A stretch of 42,263 nucleotides of DNA from Paludibacteraceae bacterium (GCA_016297215.1 JAEDGZ010000021.1:1-42263); one strand, 5' to 3'. Counted from the first letter of the stretch, positions 16,613 through 24,286 are shown. The notes: generated by a model from the sequence alone, not told the origin. Program-made: numbers and translations.

Positions 16613-17521
16613 ATGCAATATAGATATTCAGGACATAGCGGGTTGCAGTTGCCGGTGCTTTCCTTAGGACTTTGGCATAACTTCGGCAGCGTGGATAGGC
16701 ACGAGAATGCGCGGGCAATCCTGTTGCGGGCATTCGACCAAGGCATCACGCATTTTGACCTTGCCAACAACTACGGTCCCGTGCCCGGCAGCGCGGAACG
16801 CACGTTCGGTCGCGTCTTGCACGAAGACCTTGCCACCCACCGTGATGAGATGATTATCTCCTCCAAGGCGGGCTACCTGATGTGGGACGGTCCCTATGGC
16901 GATGGCGGGTCGCGCAAGTACCTGATAGCGTCGTGCGACCAGAGCCTGCGGCGCACGGGGCTGGACTATTTCGACATCTTCTACTCCCATCGCTACGACC
17001 CGCATACGCCCATCGAGGAGACGATGCAGGCGCTCGTTGACATCGTGCGTAGCGGCAAAGCCCTCTATGCCGGCATCAGCAACTACCCCGCCGACAAGCA
17101 GGTGGAGTGCTACCGATACCTATCCGAAGCGCATGTCCCCTGCGTGCTGAGCCAGTACAAAGCAAACATGCTCGTCACGGAGACGCTGGAGCAGAACCTG
17201 CCGTTGGCGCAACAGCACGGGTCAGGTTTTATCTGCTACTCGCCCTTGGCGCAGGGAGTCTTGACCGACCGCTACCTGAACGGTATCCCCGAAGGCAGCC
17301 GCGCTGCGCGGCCCGAAGGCTACTTGAAGCGCGAACAAATAACCGATGAACTGATGGCTCGTGTGCGCCAACTCAATGCCGAAGCAGAAGCACAAGGGCT
17401 CTCCTTGGCGCAGTACGCACTACGCTATCTGCTTGAACAAGAAGGCGTTACAAGCGTCATCATCGGCGCCAGCAGCGTAGAGCAACTGAACAAAAACTTG
17501 CAAACAATTAGTAATCTATAA
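16613..17521 (+). CDS. Aldo/keto reductase (YghZ/Gpr-like)
   Basis: An NADPH-dependent carbonyl reductase with a TIM-barrel fold. The 302-residue protein has the catalytic tetrad D49, Y54 (in FDLANNYGPVPGSAERTFG), K85 (SSKAGYLMWDGPYGDGGSRK) and a histidine in FYSHRYDPHTP. The YGPVPGSAE and MWDGPYG blocks are characteristic of the subgroup containing E. coli YghZ (L-glyceraldehyde 3-phosphate reductase) and voltage-gated potassium channel beta-like enzymes. It is shorter than YghZ by about 40 residues, mostly in loops. It lies between pepT and gcvT with gaps of 15 and 4 bases, so it is co-transcribed. The true substrate is uncertain; methylglyoxal or triose detoxification is plausible. Confidence 0.88.
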   Translation: MQYRYSGHSGLQLPVLSLGLWHNFGSVDRHENARAILLRAFDQGITHFDLANNYGPVPGSAERTFGRVLHEDLATHRDEMIISSKAGYLMWDGPYGDGGSRKYLIASCDQSLRRTGLDYFDIFYSHRYDPHTPIEETMQALVDIVRSGKALYAGISNYPADKQVECYRYLSEAHVPCVLSQYKANMLVTETLEQNLPLAQQHGSGFICYSPLAQGVLTDRYLNGIPEGSRAARPEGYLKREQITDELMARVRQLNAEAEAQGLSLAQYALRYLLEQEGVTSVIIGASSVEQLNKNLQTISNL

Positions 17522-17525
17522 AAAC

Positions 17526-18593
17526 ATGAAAGAGACTCCGTACACCGCGACCCATATTGCGTTGGGCGCAAAGATGGCAGACTTTGCCGGTTTTAACATG
17601 CCTATCCAATACCCCACGGGTATCAACCAAGAGCACATGATTGTCCGCAACGGCGTGGGCGTGTTCGATGTGAGCCACATGGGTGAGTTCTGGGTGAAAG
17701 GCGAGAAGGCACTCGATTTCTTGCAGTACATCACCACCAACGATGTCAGCAAACTGGACGCAGGCAAGGCACAATACACCTGCATGCCCAACGGCAAAGG
17801 CGGTATCGTGGACGACCTGATTATCTACAAATACTCCACCACGAAGTACCTGATGGTGGTCAATGCAGGCAACATCGATAAAGACTGGGCATGGGTGAAC
17901 GAGCACAACACTTTCGGTGTGAGCCTCGAGAACGCTTCCGACCGCTATGCGCAACTCGCCGTGCAGGGTCCGAAAGCCACCGAGATGCTGCAACTGCTCA
18001 CCGATGCAGACTTGAGTGCTATTCCTTATTATAGTTTCCGCGAATGGTCTTTTGCAGGCGTGCAAGGTGTTATTCTGAGCAATACGGGCTACACCGGCGC
18101 AGGCGGTTTTGAGTTGTATTTCCCGAAAGAGTATGCTGAGCAGATTTGGAATGCCCTCTTCGAGGTCGGCAAAGACTTCGGGCTGGCACCTATCGGCTTG
18201 GGCGCACGCGACAGCCTCCGTTTGGAGAAATGGTACTGCCTCTACGGACATGACATCGACGACACCACCTCGCCCCTCGAAGCCGGGCTCGGATGGATTA
18301 CCAAGTTCGATGCCAAAGACTTCATCGACAAGGAGTTCCTGCTCCGTCAGAAAGCCGAAGGCGTGCAACGCAAGTTGGTGCACTTCGAGTGTCAAGAGCG
18401 CGCTATCCCGCGCAACGGCTACGAGATTTGCGACGCTGAGGGCAACACCATCGGCAACGTAACGAGCGGTATCATGCTCCCGAACACCAAGGTTGGTATC
18501 GGCATGGGCTACGTGAAGACCGCTTTTGCGAAGAAAGAGACCATCATCTACATCAAGATTCGCGAGAAACTCATCCCCGCGAAGATTGTGTAA
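17526..18593 (+). CDS. gcvT: Glycine cleavage system T protein (aminomethyltransferase)
   Basis: GcvT takes the aminomethyl group carried on the lipoyl arm of GcvH, releases ammonia and forms methylene-tetrahydrofolate. The 355-residue protein has the expected motifs. GVFDVSHMGEFWVKG is near residues 38-52. The folate-site aspartate lies in NGKGGIVDDLIIYK (about 94-107), followed by LAVQGPKATEML, NTGYTGAGGFELYFP and GLGARDSLRLEKWYCLYGHD. A C-terminal GcvT_C domain ends in IREKLIPAKIV. The other glycine cleavage genes are not in the window. It starts 4 bases after the aldo/keto reductase stop and is followed by a strong hairpin and a tRNA gene, which is an unusual operon composition. Confidence 0.96.
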   Translation: MKETPYTATHIALGAKMADFAGFNMPIQYPTGINQEHMIVRNGVGVFDVSHMGEFWVKGEKALDFLQYITTNDVSKLDAGKAQYTCMPNGKGGIVDDLIIYKYSTTKYLMVVNAGNIDKDWAWVNEHNTFGVSLENASDRYAQLAVQGPKATEMLQLLTDADLSAIPYYSFREWSFAGVQGVILSNTGYTGAGGFELYFPKEYAEQIWNALFEVGKDFGLAPIGLGARDSLRLEKWYCLYGHDIDDTTSPLEAGLGWITKFDAKDFIDKEFLLRQKAEGVQRKLVHFECQERAIPRNGYEICDAEGNTIGNVTSGIMLPNTKVGIGMGYVKTAFAKKETIIYIKIREKLIPAKIV

Positions 18594-18604
18594 GGAATTA
18601 TCCG

Positions 18605-18631
18605 CCTTTGCTGCCCACGTGGCAGCAAAGG
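18605..18631 (+). terminator. Perfect hairpin between gcvT and the alanine tRNA
   Basis: CCTTTGCTGCC (18605-18615) pairs fully with GGCAGCAAAGG (18621-18631) around CACGT. There is no T-run after it, and the tRNA begins 5 bases downstream. It may therefore be a processing or stability hairpin rather than a true terminator. Confidence 0.7.
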
Positions 18632-18636
18632 TCTAT

Positions 18637-18734
18637 GGGGCATTAGCTCATCCGGTAGAGCGCAACGTTCGCAATGTTGAGGTGGTCGGTTCTTAGCCAC
18701 AAGGGCACGATTATTTCGAGTCCGATATGCTCCA
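18637..18734 (+). tRNA. tRNA-Ala (anticodon CGC) with a 25-base insertion in the T-loop
   Basis: Every standard arm can be drawn. The acceptor stem is GGGGCAT (18637-18643) with ATGCTCC (18727-18733), including the G3:U70 pair that identifies alanine tRNAs. The D-arm is GCTC/GAGC with a GG-containing loop. The anticodon stem CAACG/TGTTG carries loop TTCGCAA, giving anticodon CGC at 18670-18672. The T-stem is GTCGG (18685-18689) with CCGAT (18722-18726). The T-loop should read TTCGAGT, which fits the universal consensus. Instead, TTC (18690-18692) and GAGT (18718-18721) are separated by 25 extra bases (18693-18717), with TTC repeated at both junctions. Without the insert the tRNA is a normal 73 bases; CCA is not encoded. 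It lies inside a protein operon, 9 bases before the patatin-like gene. It may be a spliced tRNA or a recently inactivated gene. Confidence 0.8.
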
Positions 18735-18743
18735 CAATTTAAG

Positions 18744-19667
18744 ATGGTTATGGAAAAAAAGCGCAATGTAGCATTGGTACTGGGTTCCGGCGGGGCGCGA
18801 GGGTTGGCGCACATCGGGGCTATCGAAGAGTTGGAAGCACGCGGATACCAAATCACAAGTATCGCGGGTTGCTCCATGGGGGCAATGATAGCCGGCATGT
18901 ACGCCGCGGGGCAGTTGCAGGACGCGAAGGAGTGGTTCCTGCGGGTGGACCAGCAGGTGATACTGAAGATGGTGGACCTGTCTCTCTCGCTCAACTCGTT
19001 GGTGAAAGGCGAGCGGGTGATTCGCGAGTTGGAGAAAGTGGTGCCCGACCAACTGATACAATGCCTAAACATCCCCTGCGCCATCGTGGCGGCAGACCTG
19101 ATTTCGGCGGACGAGGTGGTGTTCCGCTCGGGGAGCCTGTTCAGCGCCATCCGCGCATCTATGAGCATTCCGCTCTTCTTCCAACCCGTTCAGCGCGGGC
19201 ATCGGCTGCTCATTGACGGCGGCACGCTCAACCCCCTGCCGCTCAACCGCGTGAAGCGAACCAAAGGGGATTTGCTTGTGGCGATGAACATCTCGGGCAA
19301 AGACCGTTTGCAAATCAAGAAGCCGGAGCCATCTTATTTCGCCAAGGCTGCCGAACTGATAGAGCAGCGCGGCATTCAACTCTCGCCCACCCTGCTCAAC
19401 TTGAAGAAACGCATTGCGCAGAAAGAGGAAGAACGGCAGGAGAATCAAGACCTGCGCGGAATGGTCAACTATTTCTCGCTGGCAGACCGCATGTCGGACA
19501 TGCAGATACAACAGAACACCCATCTGCTGCTGCAACTCCTGCCACCCGACATTCTCGCCACCATGCCCCAATACGCCTACTCCACTTTCGACTTCGACCG
19601 CGCCGAGGAAATCATTGAACAAGGCAGACTTTTGATGCGCGAAGCCATCGACCGTTATGAAAATTAG
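18744..19667 (+). CDS. Patatin-like serine hydrolase (RssA-type)
   Basis: A 307-residue patatin-family lipid acyl hydrolase. It has the oxyanion loop GSGGARGLAHIG (14-25), the nucleophile motif GCSMG with S44 (42-46) and the catalytic dyad aspartate in LIDGGTLNP (D158). These motifs match the RssA/YlbK/YchK group of bacterial proteins, whose substrates are poorly known but are probably membrane phospholipids. There is no signal peptide or membrane segment, so it is likely cytoplasmic or peripheral on the inner membrane. The second in-frame ATG at 18750 (MEKKRN) is an equally possible start. It begins only 9 bases after the alanine tRNA. This implies that RNase processing of the tRNA would trim its mRNA's 5' end, unless it is made from another start. 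A hairpin at 19732-19768 ends the unit. Confidence 0.9.
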   Translation: MVMEKKRNVALVLGSGGARGLAHIGAIEELEARGYQITSIAGCSMGAMIAGMYAAGQLQDAKEWFLRVDQQVILKMVDLSLSLNSLVKGERVIRELEKVVPDQLIQCLNIPCAIVAADLISADEVVFRSGSLFSAIRASMSIPLFFQPVQRGHRLLIDGGTLNPLPLNRVKRTKGDLLVAMNISGKDRLQIKKPEPSYFAKAAELIEQRGIQLSPTLLNLKKRIAQKEEERQENQDLRGMVNYFSLADRMSDMQIQQNTHLLLQLLPPDILATMPQYAYSTFDFDRAEEIIEQGRLLMREAIDRYEN

Positions 19668-19731
19668 TTTTTGATTACTATTATACCGAACTCCCGTGAT
19701 TGGTGAAATCAAACACACTTGGAGAGGTGTG

Positions 19732-19768
19732 ATTATGGGGATGTGGCGTATTGCCGCACCCCCATAAT
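19732..19768 (+). terminator. Long hairpin after the patatin-like gene
   Basis: ATTATGGGG (19732-19740) pairs with CCCCATAAT (19760-19768), and an inner TGTGGC/GCCGCA stem surrounds GTATT. There is no strong T-run, but the stem is long and GC-rich. Confidence 0.7.
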
Positions 19769-19832
19769 AGTATGAAAACTAGTCATAGATATGCTGAAAA
19801 GCATAAAAAACGCATACAAAATGAAAAATTTT

Positions 19833-19864
19833 CTTGCATATATCCTAAAAAAGTAGTATCTTTG
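19833..19864 (+). promoter_or_regulatory. Promoter of the Crp/Fnr-family gene
   Basis: CTTG at 19833-19836, 20 bp, TATCTTTG at 19857-19864. The start codon is at 19935. Confidence 0.75.
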
Positions 19865-19934
19865 CACGCAATAAAACGGAAAAACGCTTTTTAGTGCATT
19901 TTCGGAAGGCAATTGGTATTAGTTTGAAAAAGAT

Positions 19935-20639
19935 ATGGCAAACAAAAAAAAGGAAGAAACATACGCAAAACTATGGGAGTTGAATCCTATCTGGGACGTA
20001 TTAACCGCCGAAGAGAAGTTGTTGGTCAGCGATGAAGTGCAGGTGATGCGCTATAAGAAGAATGCGGTTATTCATGCGGAAGGCGATGCCGCCACAGATG
20101 TATGGACATTGATTGAAGGAAAAGTGCGTATCTACAAGGAAGGCGTTGGTCAACGCGCCCAAATCATCCGTCTGCTAAAGCCTTATGATTTCTTCGGTTT
20201 CCGTGCTGCTATTGCCGGTGATGTATATACCTCTAATGCGAGTGCCATAGAATCGTCGGTGGCATACAAACTAAATGCCAAAACTTTTATAACACTTCTT
20301 CACCAAAACCATGAGTTTTGCTTTCAAATGATGATGGCACTCGCGAAAGACCTTGCTGTAGCCGAGTTGCAAACAATCAATCTCACCCAAAAACATATCC
20401 GTGGACGCTTAGCAGAGTCGTTACTCACCATCAAGAAAAACTACGGGTTAGACGAAGACGGTTGCACGCTTGCAATGTATATGAGCCGTGAAGATCTTGC
20501 CAATATGAGCAATATGACAACCAGCAACGCCATTCGTACCCTATCGCAGTTTGCACAAGAAGGGTTAGTATCGGTAGATGGAAGAAAGATAAAACTGCTC
20601 AACGAAGAGGAGATAAAACATATCAGTCGTTTAGGATAG
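19935..20639 (+). CDS. Crp/Fnr-family transcription regulator
   Basis: A 234-residue regulator with an N-terminal cyclic-nucleotide-binding-like beta barrel (about 20-130). It shows AEGDAATDVWTLIEGKVRIYKEG, the turn-containing region typical of the family, but no clear phosphate-binding RxS motif, so cAMP binding is doubtful. A C-helix leads into a winged helix (about 160-230). There, MSREDLANMSNMTTSNAIRTL forms the helix-turn-helix with an SNAIR recognition segment. No cysteine pattern for an iron-sulfur cluster as in Fnr is seen. It sits upstream of glnN but has its own promoter and terminator, so a regulatory link to glutamine synthetase is only a guess. Many Bacteroidetes homologues respond to oxygen or nitrosative stress. 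Confidence 0.9.
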   Translation: MANKKKEETYAKLWELNPIWDVLTAEEKLLVSDEVQVMRYKKNAVIHAEGDAATDVWTLIEGKVRIYKEGVGQRAQIIRLLKPYDFFGFRAAIAGDVYTSNASAIESSVAYKLNAKTFITLLHQNHEFCFQMMMALAKDLAVAELQTINLTQKHIRGRLAESLLTIKKNYGLDEDGCTLAMYMSREDLANMSNMTTSNAIRTLSQFAQEGLVSVDGRKIKLLNEEEIKHISRLG

Positions 20640-20655
20640 CCACATTGAAATAGTC

Positions 20656-20696
20656 AAGCAGTCTGATAAAAACTAATTGTCAGACTGCTTTTTGTC
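20656..20696 (+). terminator. Rho-independent terminator of the Crp/Fnr gene
   Basis: AAGCAGTCTGA (20656-20666) pairs with TCAGACTGCTT (20680-20690), followed by TTTTGTCTT. Confidence 0.85.
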
Positions 20697-20802
20697 TTAT
20701 CACACCTTATTGATATTTTAGCCGTCATTTTTGGTATTAGCAACTAAAAAGAGTTGATAAAAAAAGAAAAATGCAGAAAATTACGATATTTTATTTATTT
20801 TA

Positions 20803-20834
20803 TTTGGTTATTTCAAAAATTATGCGTACTTTTG
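20803..20834 (+). promoter_or_regulatory. Promoter of glnN
   Basis: TTTG at 20803-20806, 20 bp, TACTTTTG at 20827-20834. The leader to the ATG at 21004 is about 165 bases. It holds a GCAGGCG hairpin (20920-20937) and a duplicated CTGACCACTAACAA unit (about 20964-20992). Confidence 0.75.
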
Positions 20835-20919
20835 CACCCGATTTAAAAAATCAATCGGGTGCTTTTTATTTTTAAGCATATACTATTTGAGTATTTGAAA
20901 ATTTACTATTTGACAATTA

Positions 20920-20937
20920 GCAGGCGGGGACGCCTGC
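20920..20937. repeat. GCAGGCG hairpin element, copy 1
   Basis: GCAGGCG-GGGA-CGCCTGC, a 7-bp stem with a GNRA-type loop, in the glnN leader. Other copies: 24066-24083, 27686-27703, 27875-27892, 28077-28094. Confidence 0.75.
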
Positions 20938-21003
20938 GTACCCGGAAAACCACTACCCACCCCACTGACCACTAACAACTGACCACTAACAACTAAATAA
21001 TAT

Positions 21004-23193
21004 ATGAGTAACATTCGTTTTGAGGCTTTGAAGACCGCATGGGGTCATGAGCCGATGCAGGTACATCCCACGGGTTGCCGTGCCAGCGTGCTGTTCGCAG
21101 AGAAAGTGTTCACGCGCGAGAAGATGAAGGAGTATATCGCCAGCAACGTGCTGGAGCAACTCTTCGACCTGATGGACAACGAGAAGACGCTGACGCGCGA
21201 CATCGCCAACAGCGTGGCTATCGGCATGAAGAAATGGGCGATGGAGCAGGGCGCAACCCACTACACCCACTGGTTCCAACCGCTGACCGGCGGCACGGCA
21301 GAGAAGCACGATGCCTTCCTTGACTTTGGCGACGACGGCGCGCCGATGGAGAAGTTCTCCGGCTCGGTGCTCTATCAGCAGGAACCTGACGCCAGTTCGT
21401 TCCCCTCGGGCGGCTTGCGCAACACCTTTGAAGCACGCGGCTACTCGGCATGGGACCCCTCGTCGCCCGCGTTCGTGATTGGCGACCGCCTCTGTATCCC
21501 GACTATCTTCGTGGCATTCACGGGCGAGGCGTTGGACTACAAGACCCCGCTCCTGCGCTCCATCACCGCGGTGAACAAGGCAGCGGTGGCGGTAGCCAAC
21601 TACTTCGACAAGAACGTGAAGCGCGTGTATAGTTACTTGGGCTGGGAGCAGGAGTATTTCTTAGTGGATGAGGCGCTGTTCGCCGCGCGCCCCGACCTCG
21701 TGATGACCGGTCGCACGCTCATCGGCCACTACTCGAGCAAGAGCCAGCAGTTGGATGACCACTATTTCGGTATCATCCCCGAGCGCGTGCTGGAGTTCAT
21801 GAAGGAGTTGGAGATAGAGTCGCAGCGGTTGGGTATCCCCGTGAAGACGCGCCACAACGAGGTGGCTCCCAACCAGTTTGAGTTGGCGCCGATATACGAA
21901 GAGTGCAACCTCGGTTCCGACCACAACCAATTGGTGATGTCGCTCATGGAGCAGGTGGCTCGCCGGCATCACTTCCGTGTGTTGCTCCACGAGAAGCCCT
22001 TCGGCGGCGTGAACGGCAGCGGCAAGCACTGCAACTGGTCGCTCGGCACCAATACGGGCGTGAACCTCTTGGCACCGGGCAAGAATCCCTACCAGAACTT
22101 GGAGTTCGTTACGTTCCTTGTGAATGTGCTGATGGCTGTGCAGCGCCATAACGGTTTGCTCAAAGCCTCGATTATCTCTGCCACGAATGCGCACCGCTTG
22201 GGCGCCAACGAAGCACCTCCTGCTATCATCTCCGTCTTCCTCGGCTCGCAACTGACCGAGGCACTGAACGAGATTGAGAATGCCGATTTGGATAAGGGTA
22301 TCATCATCAACGCGAAGAAAGAGATGAAGCTCGGTGTGGGCACCATCCCCGAGATTCTGCTGGATAACACCGACCGCAACCGCACTTCGCCCTTCGCCTT
22401 CACAGGCAACCGTTTTGAGTTCCGCGCCGTGGGTTCGAGTGCGAACTGTGCAGCCGCCATGCTGGCGCTGAACGCAGCGGTGGCAGAGCAACTCAACGAC
22501 TTCCGCGCCGAGGTGGACGCGCTGATTGCAGCAGGCGAAGCCAAGGAGCGCGCACTCTTTAAGGTGATCAAGAAATGCCTGAACGCTTGCCGCGCAATAC
22601 GTTTCGACGGCAACGGCTATTCCGATGAATGGAAAGAGGAGGCGAAGAAACGCGGGCTGGACTGCGAGACCAGCGCCCCGAAGATGATTGACAGTTATTT
22701 GTCGGATGCCTCGGTGAAGATGTTCGGCGCAACGAAGGTGCTGAGCAAGGCGGAGTTGCTGTCGCGCTGCGAGGTGAAATGGGAGAACTACTCGATGAAG
22801 TTGCAGATAGAGAGCCGCGTGCTGGGCGACTTGGTGATTAACCACGTGCTGCCCGCTGCCAAACGCTATCAGACGATGTTGCTGGAGAACGTGCTGCACG
22901 TGAAGCAGGTGTTCCCCGAGGCAGAGGTGGCGTCGCTCAACGAGCAGGACTATATCATCATCCGCCGCATAGAAGACCACGCGAGCGCTATCATCGCGGG
23001 CGTGGAGCAGATGAACAAACTGCGTGCGAAAGCCAACCATATTGATAATCAGCGCGAGCGCGCCATCACTTTCCACGACGAGGTAGTGCCACTGATGGAG
23101 GACATCCGCAAACATGTGGACGACTTGGAGATGGTGGTGGACGATGAACTCTGGACCCTACCCAAGTACCGCGAGATGTTGTTCATCCACTAA
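21004..23193 (+). CDS. glnN: Glutamine synthetase type III
   Basis: GSIII makes glutamine from glutamate, ammonia and ATP and is the main glutamine synthetase of Bacteroides and relatives. The 729-residue length is typical of the type and far longer than type I enzymes. Recognisable segments include YSYLGWEQEYFLVDEALF (metal-binding glutamate region), TRHNEVAPNQFELAPIYEEC and HEKPFGGVNGSGKHCNWSLG (ATP and glutamate site). NRTSPFAFTGNRFEFRAVGS completes the active site. It has its own promoter and terminator. With gdhA 5 kb away the window holds both routes of ammonia assimilation. A hairpin repeat lies in its leader and might affect expression. Confidence 0.98.
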   Translation: MSNIRFEALKTAWGHEPMQVHPTGCRASVLFAEKVFTREKMKEYIASNVLEQLFDLMDNEKTLTRDIANSVAIGMKKWAMEQGATHYTHWFQPLTGGTAEKHDAFLDFGDDGAPMEKFSGSVLYQQEPDASSFPSGGLRNTFEARGYSAWDPSSPAFVIGDRLCIPTIFVAFTGEALDYKTPLLRSITAVNKAAVAVANYFDKNVKRVYSYLGWEQEYFLVDEALFAARPDLVMTGRTLIGHYSSKSQQLDDHYFGIIPERVLEFMKELEIESQRLGIPVKTRHNEVAPNQFELAPIYEECNLGSDHNQLVMSLMEQVARRHHFRVLLHEKPFGGVNGSGKHCNWSLGTNTGVNLLAPGKNPYQNLEFVTFLVNVLMAVQRHNGLLKASIISATNAHRLGANEAPPAIISVFLGSQLTEALNEIENADLDKGIIINAKKEMKLGVGTIPEILLDNTDRNRTSPFAFTGNRFEFRAVGSSANCAAAMLALNAAVAEQLNDFRAEVDALIAAGEAKERALFKVIKKCLNACRAIRFDGNGYSDEWKEEAKKRGLDCETSAPKMIDSYLSDASVKMFGATKVLSKAELLSRCEVKWENYSMKLQIESRVLGDLVINHVLPAAKRYQTMLLENVLHVKQVFPEAEVASLNEQDYIIIRRIEDHASAIIAGVEQMNKLRAKANHIDNQRERAITFHDEVVPLMEDIRKHVDDLEMVVDDELWTLPKYREMLFIH

Positions 23194-23249
23194 TTCTAAG
23201 GAATAAAATTTTAAGGTATATAAAGATTGTTGTTGTTTTGAAGCAAGAG

Positions 23250-23280
23250 GCTGCTTGACGTATGTCGGGCAGCTTTTTGT
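23250..23280 (+). terminator. Rho-independent terminator of glnN
   Basis: GCTGC (23250-23254) and GAC (23257-23259) pair with GTC (23264-23266) and GCAGC (23269-23273), followed by TTTTTGTTTT. Confidence 0.85.
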
Positions 23281-23381
23281 TTTGGTATGAATATGGAAGA
23301 GTATCAACCATGTATAGACACAGCATAAACCTGTGGCGTGCCACAAAAAAATGCTGTAAACCTCTTTTTATCACCATCACT

Positions 23382-23413
23382 CTTGCACAATTCAGAAAAA
23401 AGCAGTATCTTTG
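23382..23413 (+). promoter_or_regulatory. Strong promoter with no recognised protein gene behind it
   Basis: CTTG at 23382-23385, 20 bp, TATCTTTG at 23406-23413. Its spacer is nearly the same as that of the endonuclease I promoter. Downstream lie nested hairpins and a terminator instead of a normal gene. Confidence 0.75.
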
Positions 23414-23513
23414 CCCGCGAAACTGAGTAATCGGTTTCGTGTGATCTTTCCTGTTTGTCCGGTTTACGCCCCTATTTATCCCGATGTGTCGGGAACCAAT
23501 CGGGGCGAAAAGG

Positions 23514-23618
23514 ATGACAAACAGGGTACATATTGATAAAAGCGTTTATTGTGCTTTGCGTTTGATTAGCAGAAAAACTTCGCAACTTTTTCTATCATTA
23601 CACTTCAAAACAAAGTGA
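23514..23618 (+). CDS. Possible 34-residue basic peptide within the structured transcript
   Basis: ATG at 23514 opens a frame ending with TGA at 23616-23618. The peptide starts MTNRVHIDKSVY and is basic with a short hydrophobic centre. The start codon lies in the 3' arm of a long hairpin, so it would be largely hidden unless the RNA refolds. No family is recognised, and a chance frame is quite possible. Confidence 0.2.
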   Translation: MTNRVHIDKSVYCALRLISRKTSQLFLSLHFKTK

Positions 23619-23730
23619 GCAATAGATGCTTACCGGTATGGCGATTGCCATATCGCACCTGATATTATAGGTGCGTTATATCGCCATATCCGCGTAGGCC
23701 TCTTGTTGTTTATTTAAGTGTAAAGGTAAT

Positions 23731-23778
23731 GCGAAGGCCTCTGTTAATGAATAAGCGACAGAGGTCTGCGCTTTTTGT
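23731..23778 (+). terminator. Terminator of the structured transcript
   Basis: GGCCTCTG (23736-23743) pairs with CAGAGGTC (23759-23766), extended by GCG/CGC across a two-base mismatch, and is followed by TTTTTG. Confidence 0.75.
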
Positions 23779-23819
23779 ATATGTATGTGCTGTGATGTGC
23801 TTGACATCTCAAAAAGCGA

Positions 23820-24160
23820 CCCTTCAGCCGTCAATCTCGAAAACGACTCGAAAACGACACGAAAACGACACGAAGAAAAAAGCAGAGAATGAGCGGAGAA
23901 AAAGCAGAGAATGAGCAGAGACAAAGTGCTCTCAAGGAGGTGCGCTCGGAAGTTTATCCCGTGTTCGGGAGCCGCACCAAAGAGAAAAAAACTGGAGGCG
24001 CCCCGACTCATCGGGACGGACAGTTTGGAACAAACTGCTTGTATAAGCAATGCCTGTCCGGGTGCGCAGGCGTCCCCGCCTGCTAAAAGAAATCTATAAA
24101 ACCTATAACCCCTATAGCAACTATAACCCCCATACCAACTACCCCCCCCCGCAAAAATGA
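23820..24160. repeat. Repeat-rich stretch without a supported gene
   Basis: This gap holds an 11-bp tandem repeat (CGAAAACGACA-like, about 23836-23875). It also has two copies of a GCAGAGAATGAGC unit (about 23881-23920), TCCCG-type palindromes near 23957 and 24001, a GCAGGCG hairpin (24066-24083), and a low-complexity CTATAACCC run (about 24095-24150) ending in a run of C. Open frames crossing it on both strands have repeat-derived composition and are not believed. Confidence 0.6.
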
Positions 24161-24172
24161 ACCAAAAAGAAC

Positions 24173-24204
24173 TTTGCACACTTCCATAAAAACCACTACC
24201 TTTG
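24173..24204 (+). promoter_or_regulatory. Promoter of the unknown gene and LRR gene
   Basis: TTTG at 24173-24176, 20 bp, TACCTTTG at 24197-24204. The next start codon is at 24287. Confidence 0.75.
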
Positions 24205-24286
24205 CCAGCCAAAGAACAATCATAACCAAACGGAGCAAGCCGAAAAGCCATAAGTGAGTAGGCAATATCATCAAAAACATACGTTT

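Larger units (their letters stand above)
23418..23778 (+). ncRNA. Candidate structured RNA transcript (about 360 bases)
   Basis: The unit runs from a good promoter to a good terminator. Its RNA would fold as follows. CGAAAC/GTTTCG pairs at 23418-23439. A three-storey hairpin follows: CCTGTTTGTC (23450-23459) with GACAAACAGG (23516-23525), inside it CGCCCC (23467-23472) with GGGGCG (23502-23507), and inside that TCCCGA (23479-23484) with TCGGGA (23489-23494). A third hairpin pairs TATGGCGAT (23637-23645) with ATCGCCATA (23680-23688), around CGCACCT/AGGTGCG (23654-23675). The terminator hairpin is at 23731-23771. I see no signature of tmRNA, RNase P RNA or SRP RNA. A 34-codon frame at 23514-23618 starts inside the second hairpin, so the structure could instead be the leader of a small protein. 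Confidence 0.5.

Noticed and set aside
18637..18734. Calling the interrupted tRNA a simple pseudogene
   Set aside because: All stems, the anticodon loop and the alanine identity pair are intact, so I leave both possibilities open instead of labelling it dead.
23418..23778. tmRNA, RNase P RNA or SRP RNA as identity of the structured transcript
   Set aside because: None of the diagnostic core sequences of these RNAs is present.
23676..24251. 191-residue minus-strand frame in the repeat-rich gap
   Set aside because: It crosses the terminator, tandem repeats and the C-tract, and its glycine/tyrosine-rich part is only the CTATAACCC repeat read backwards.
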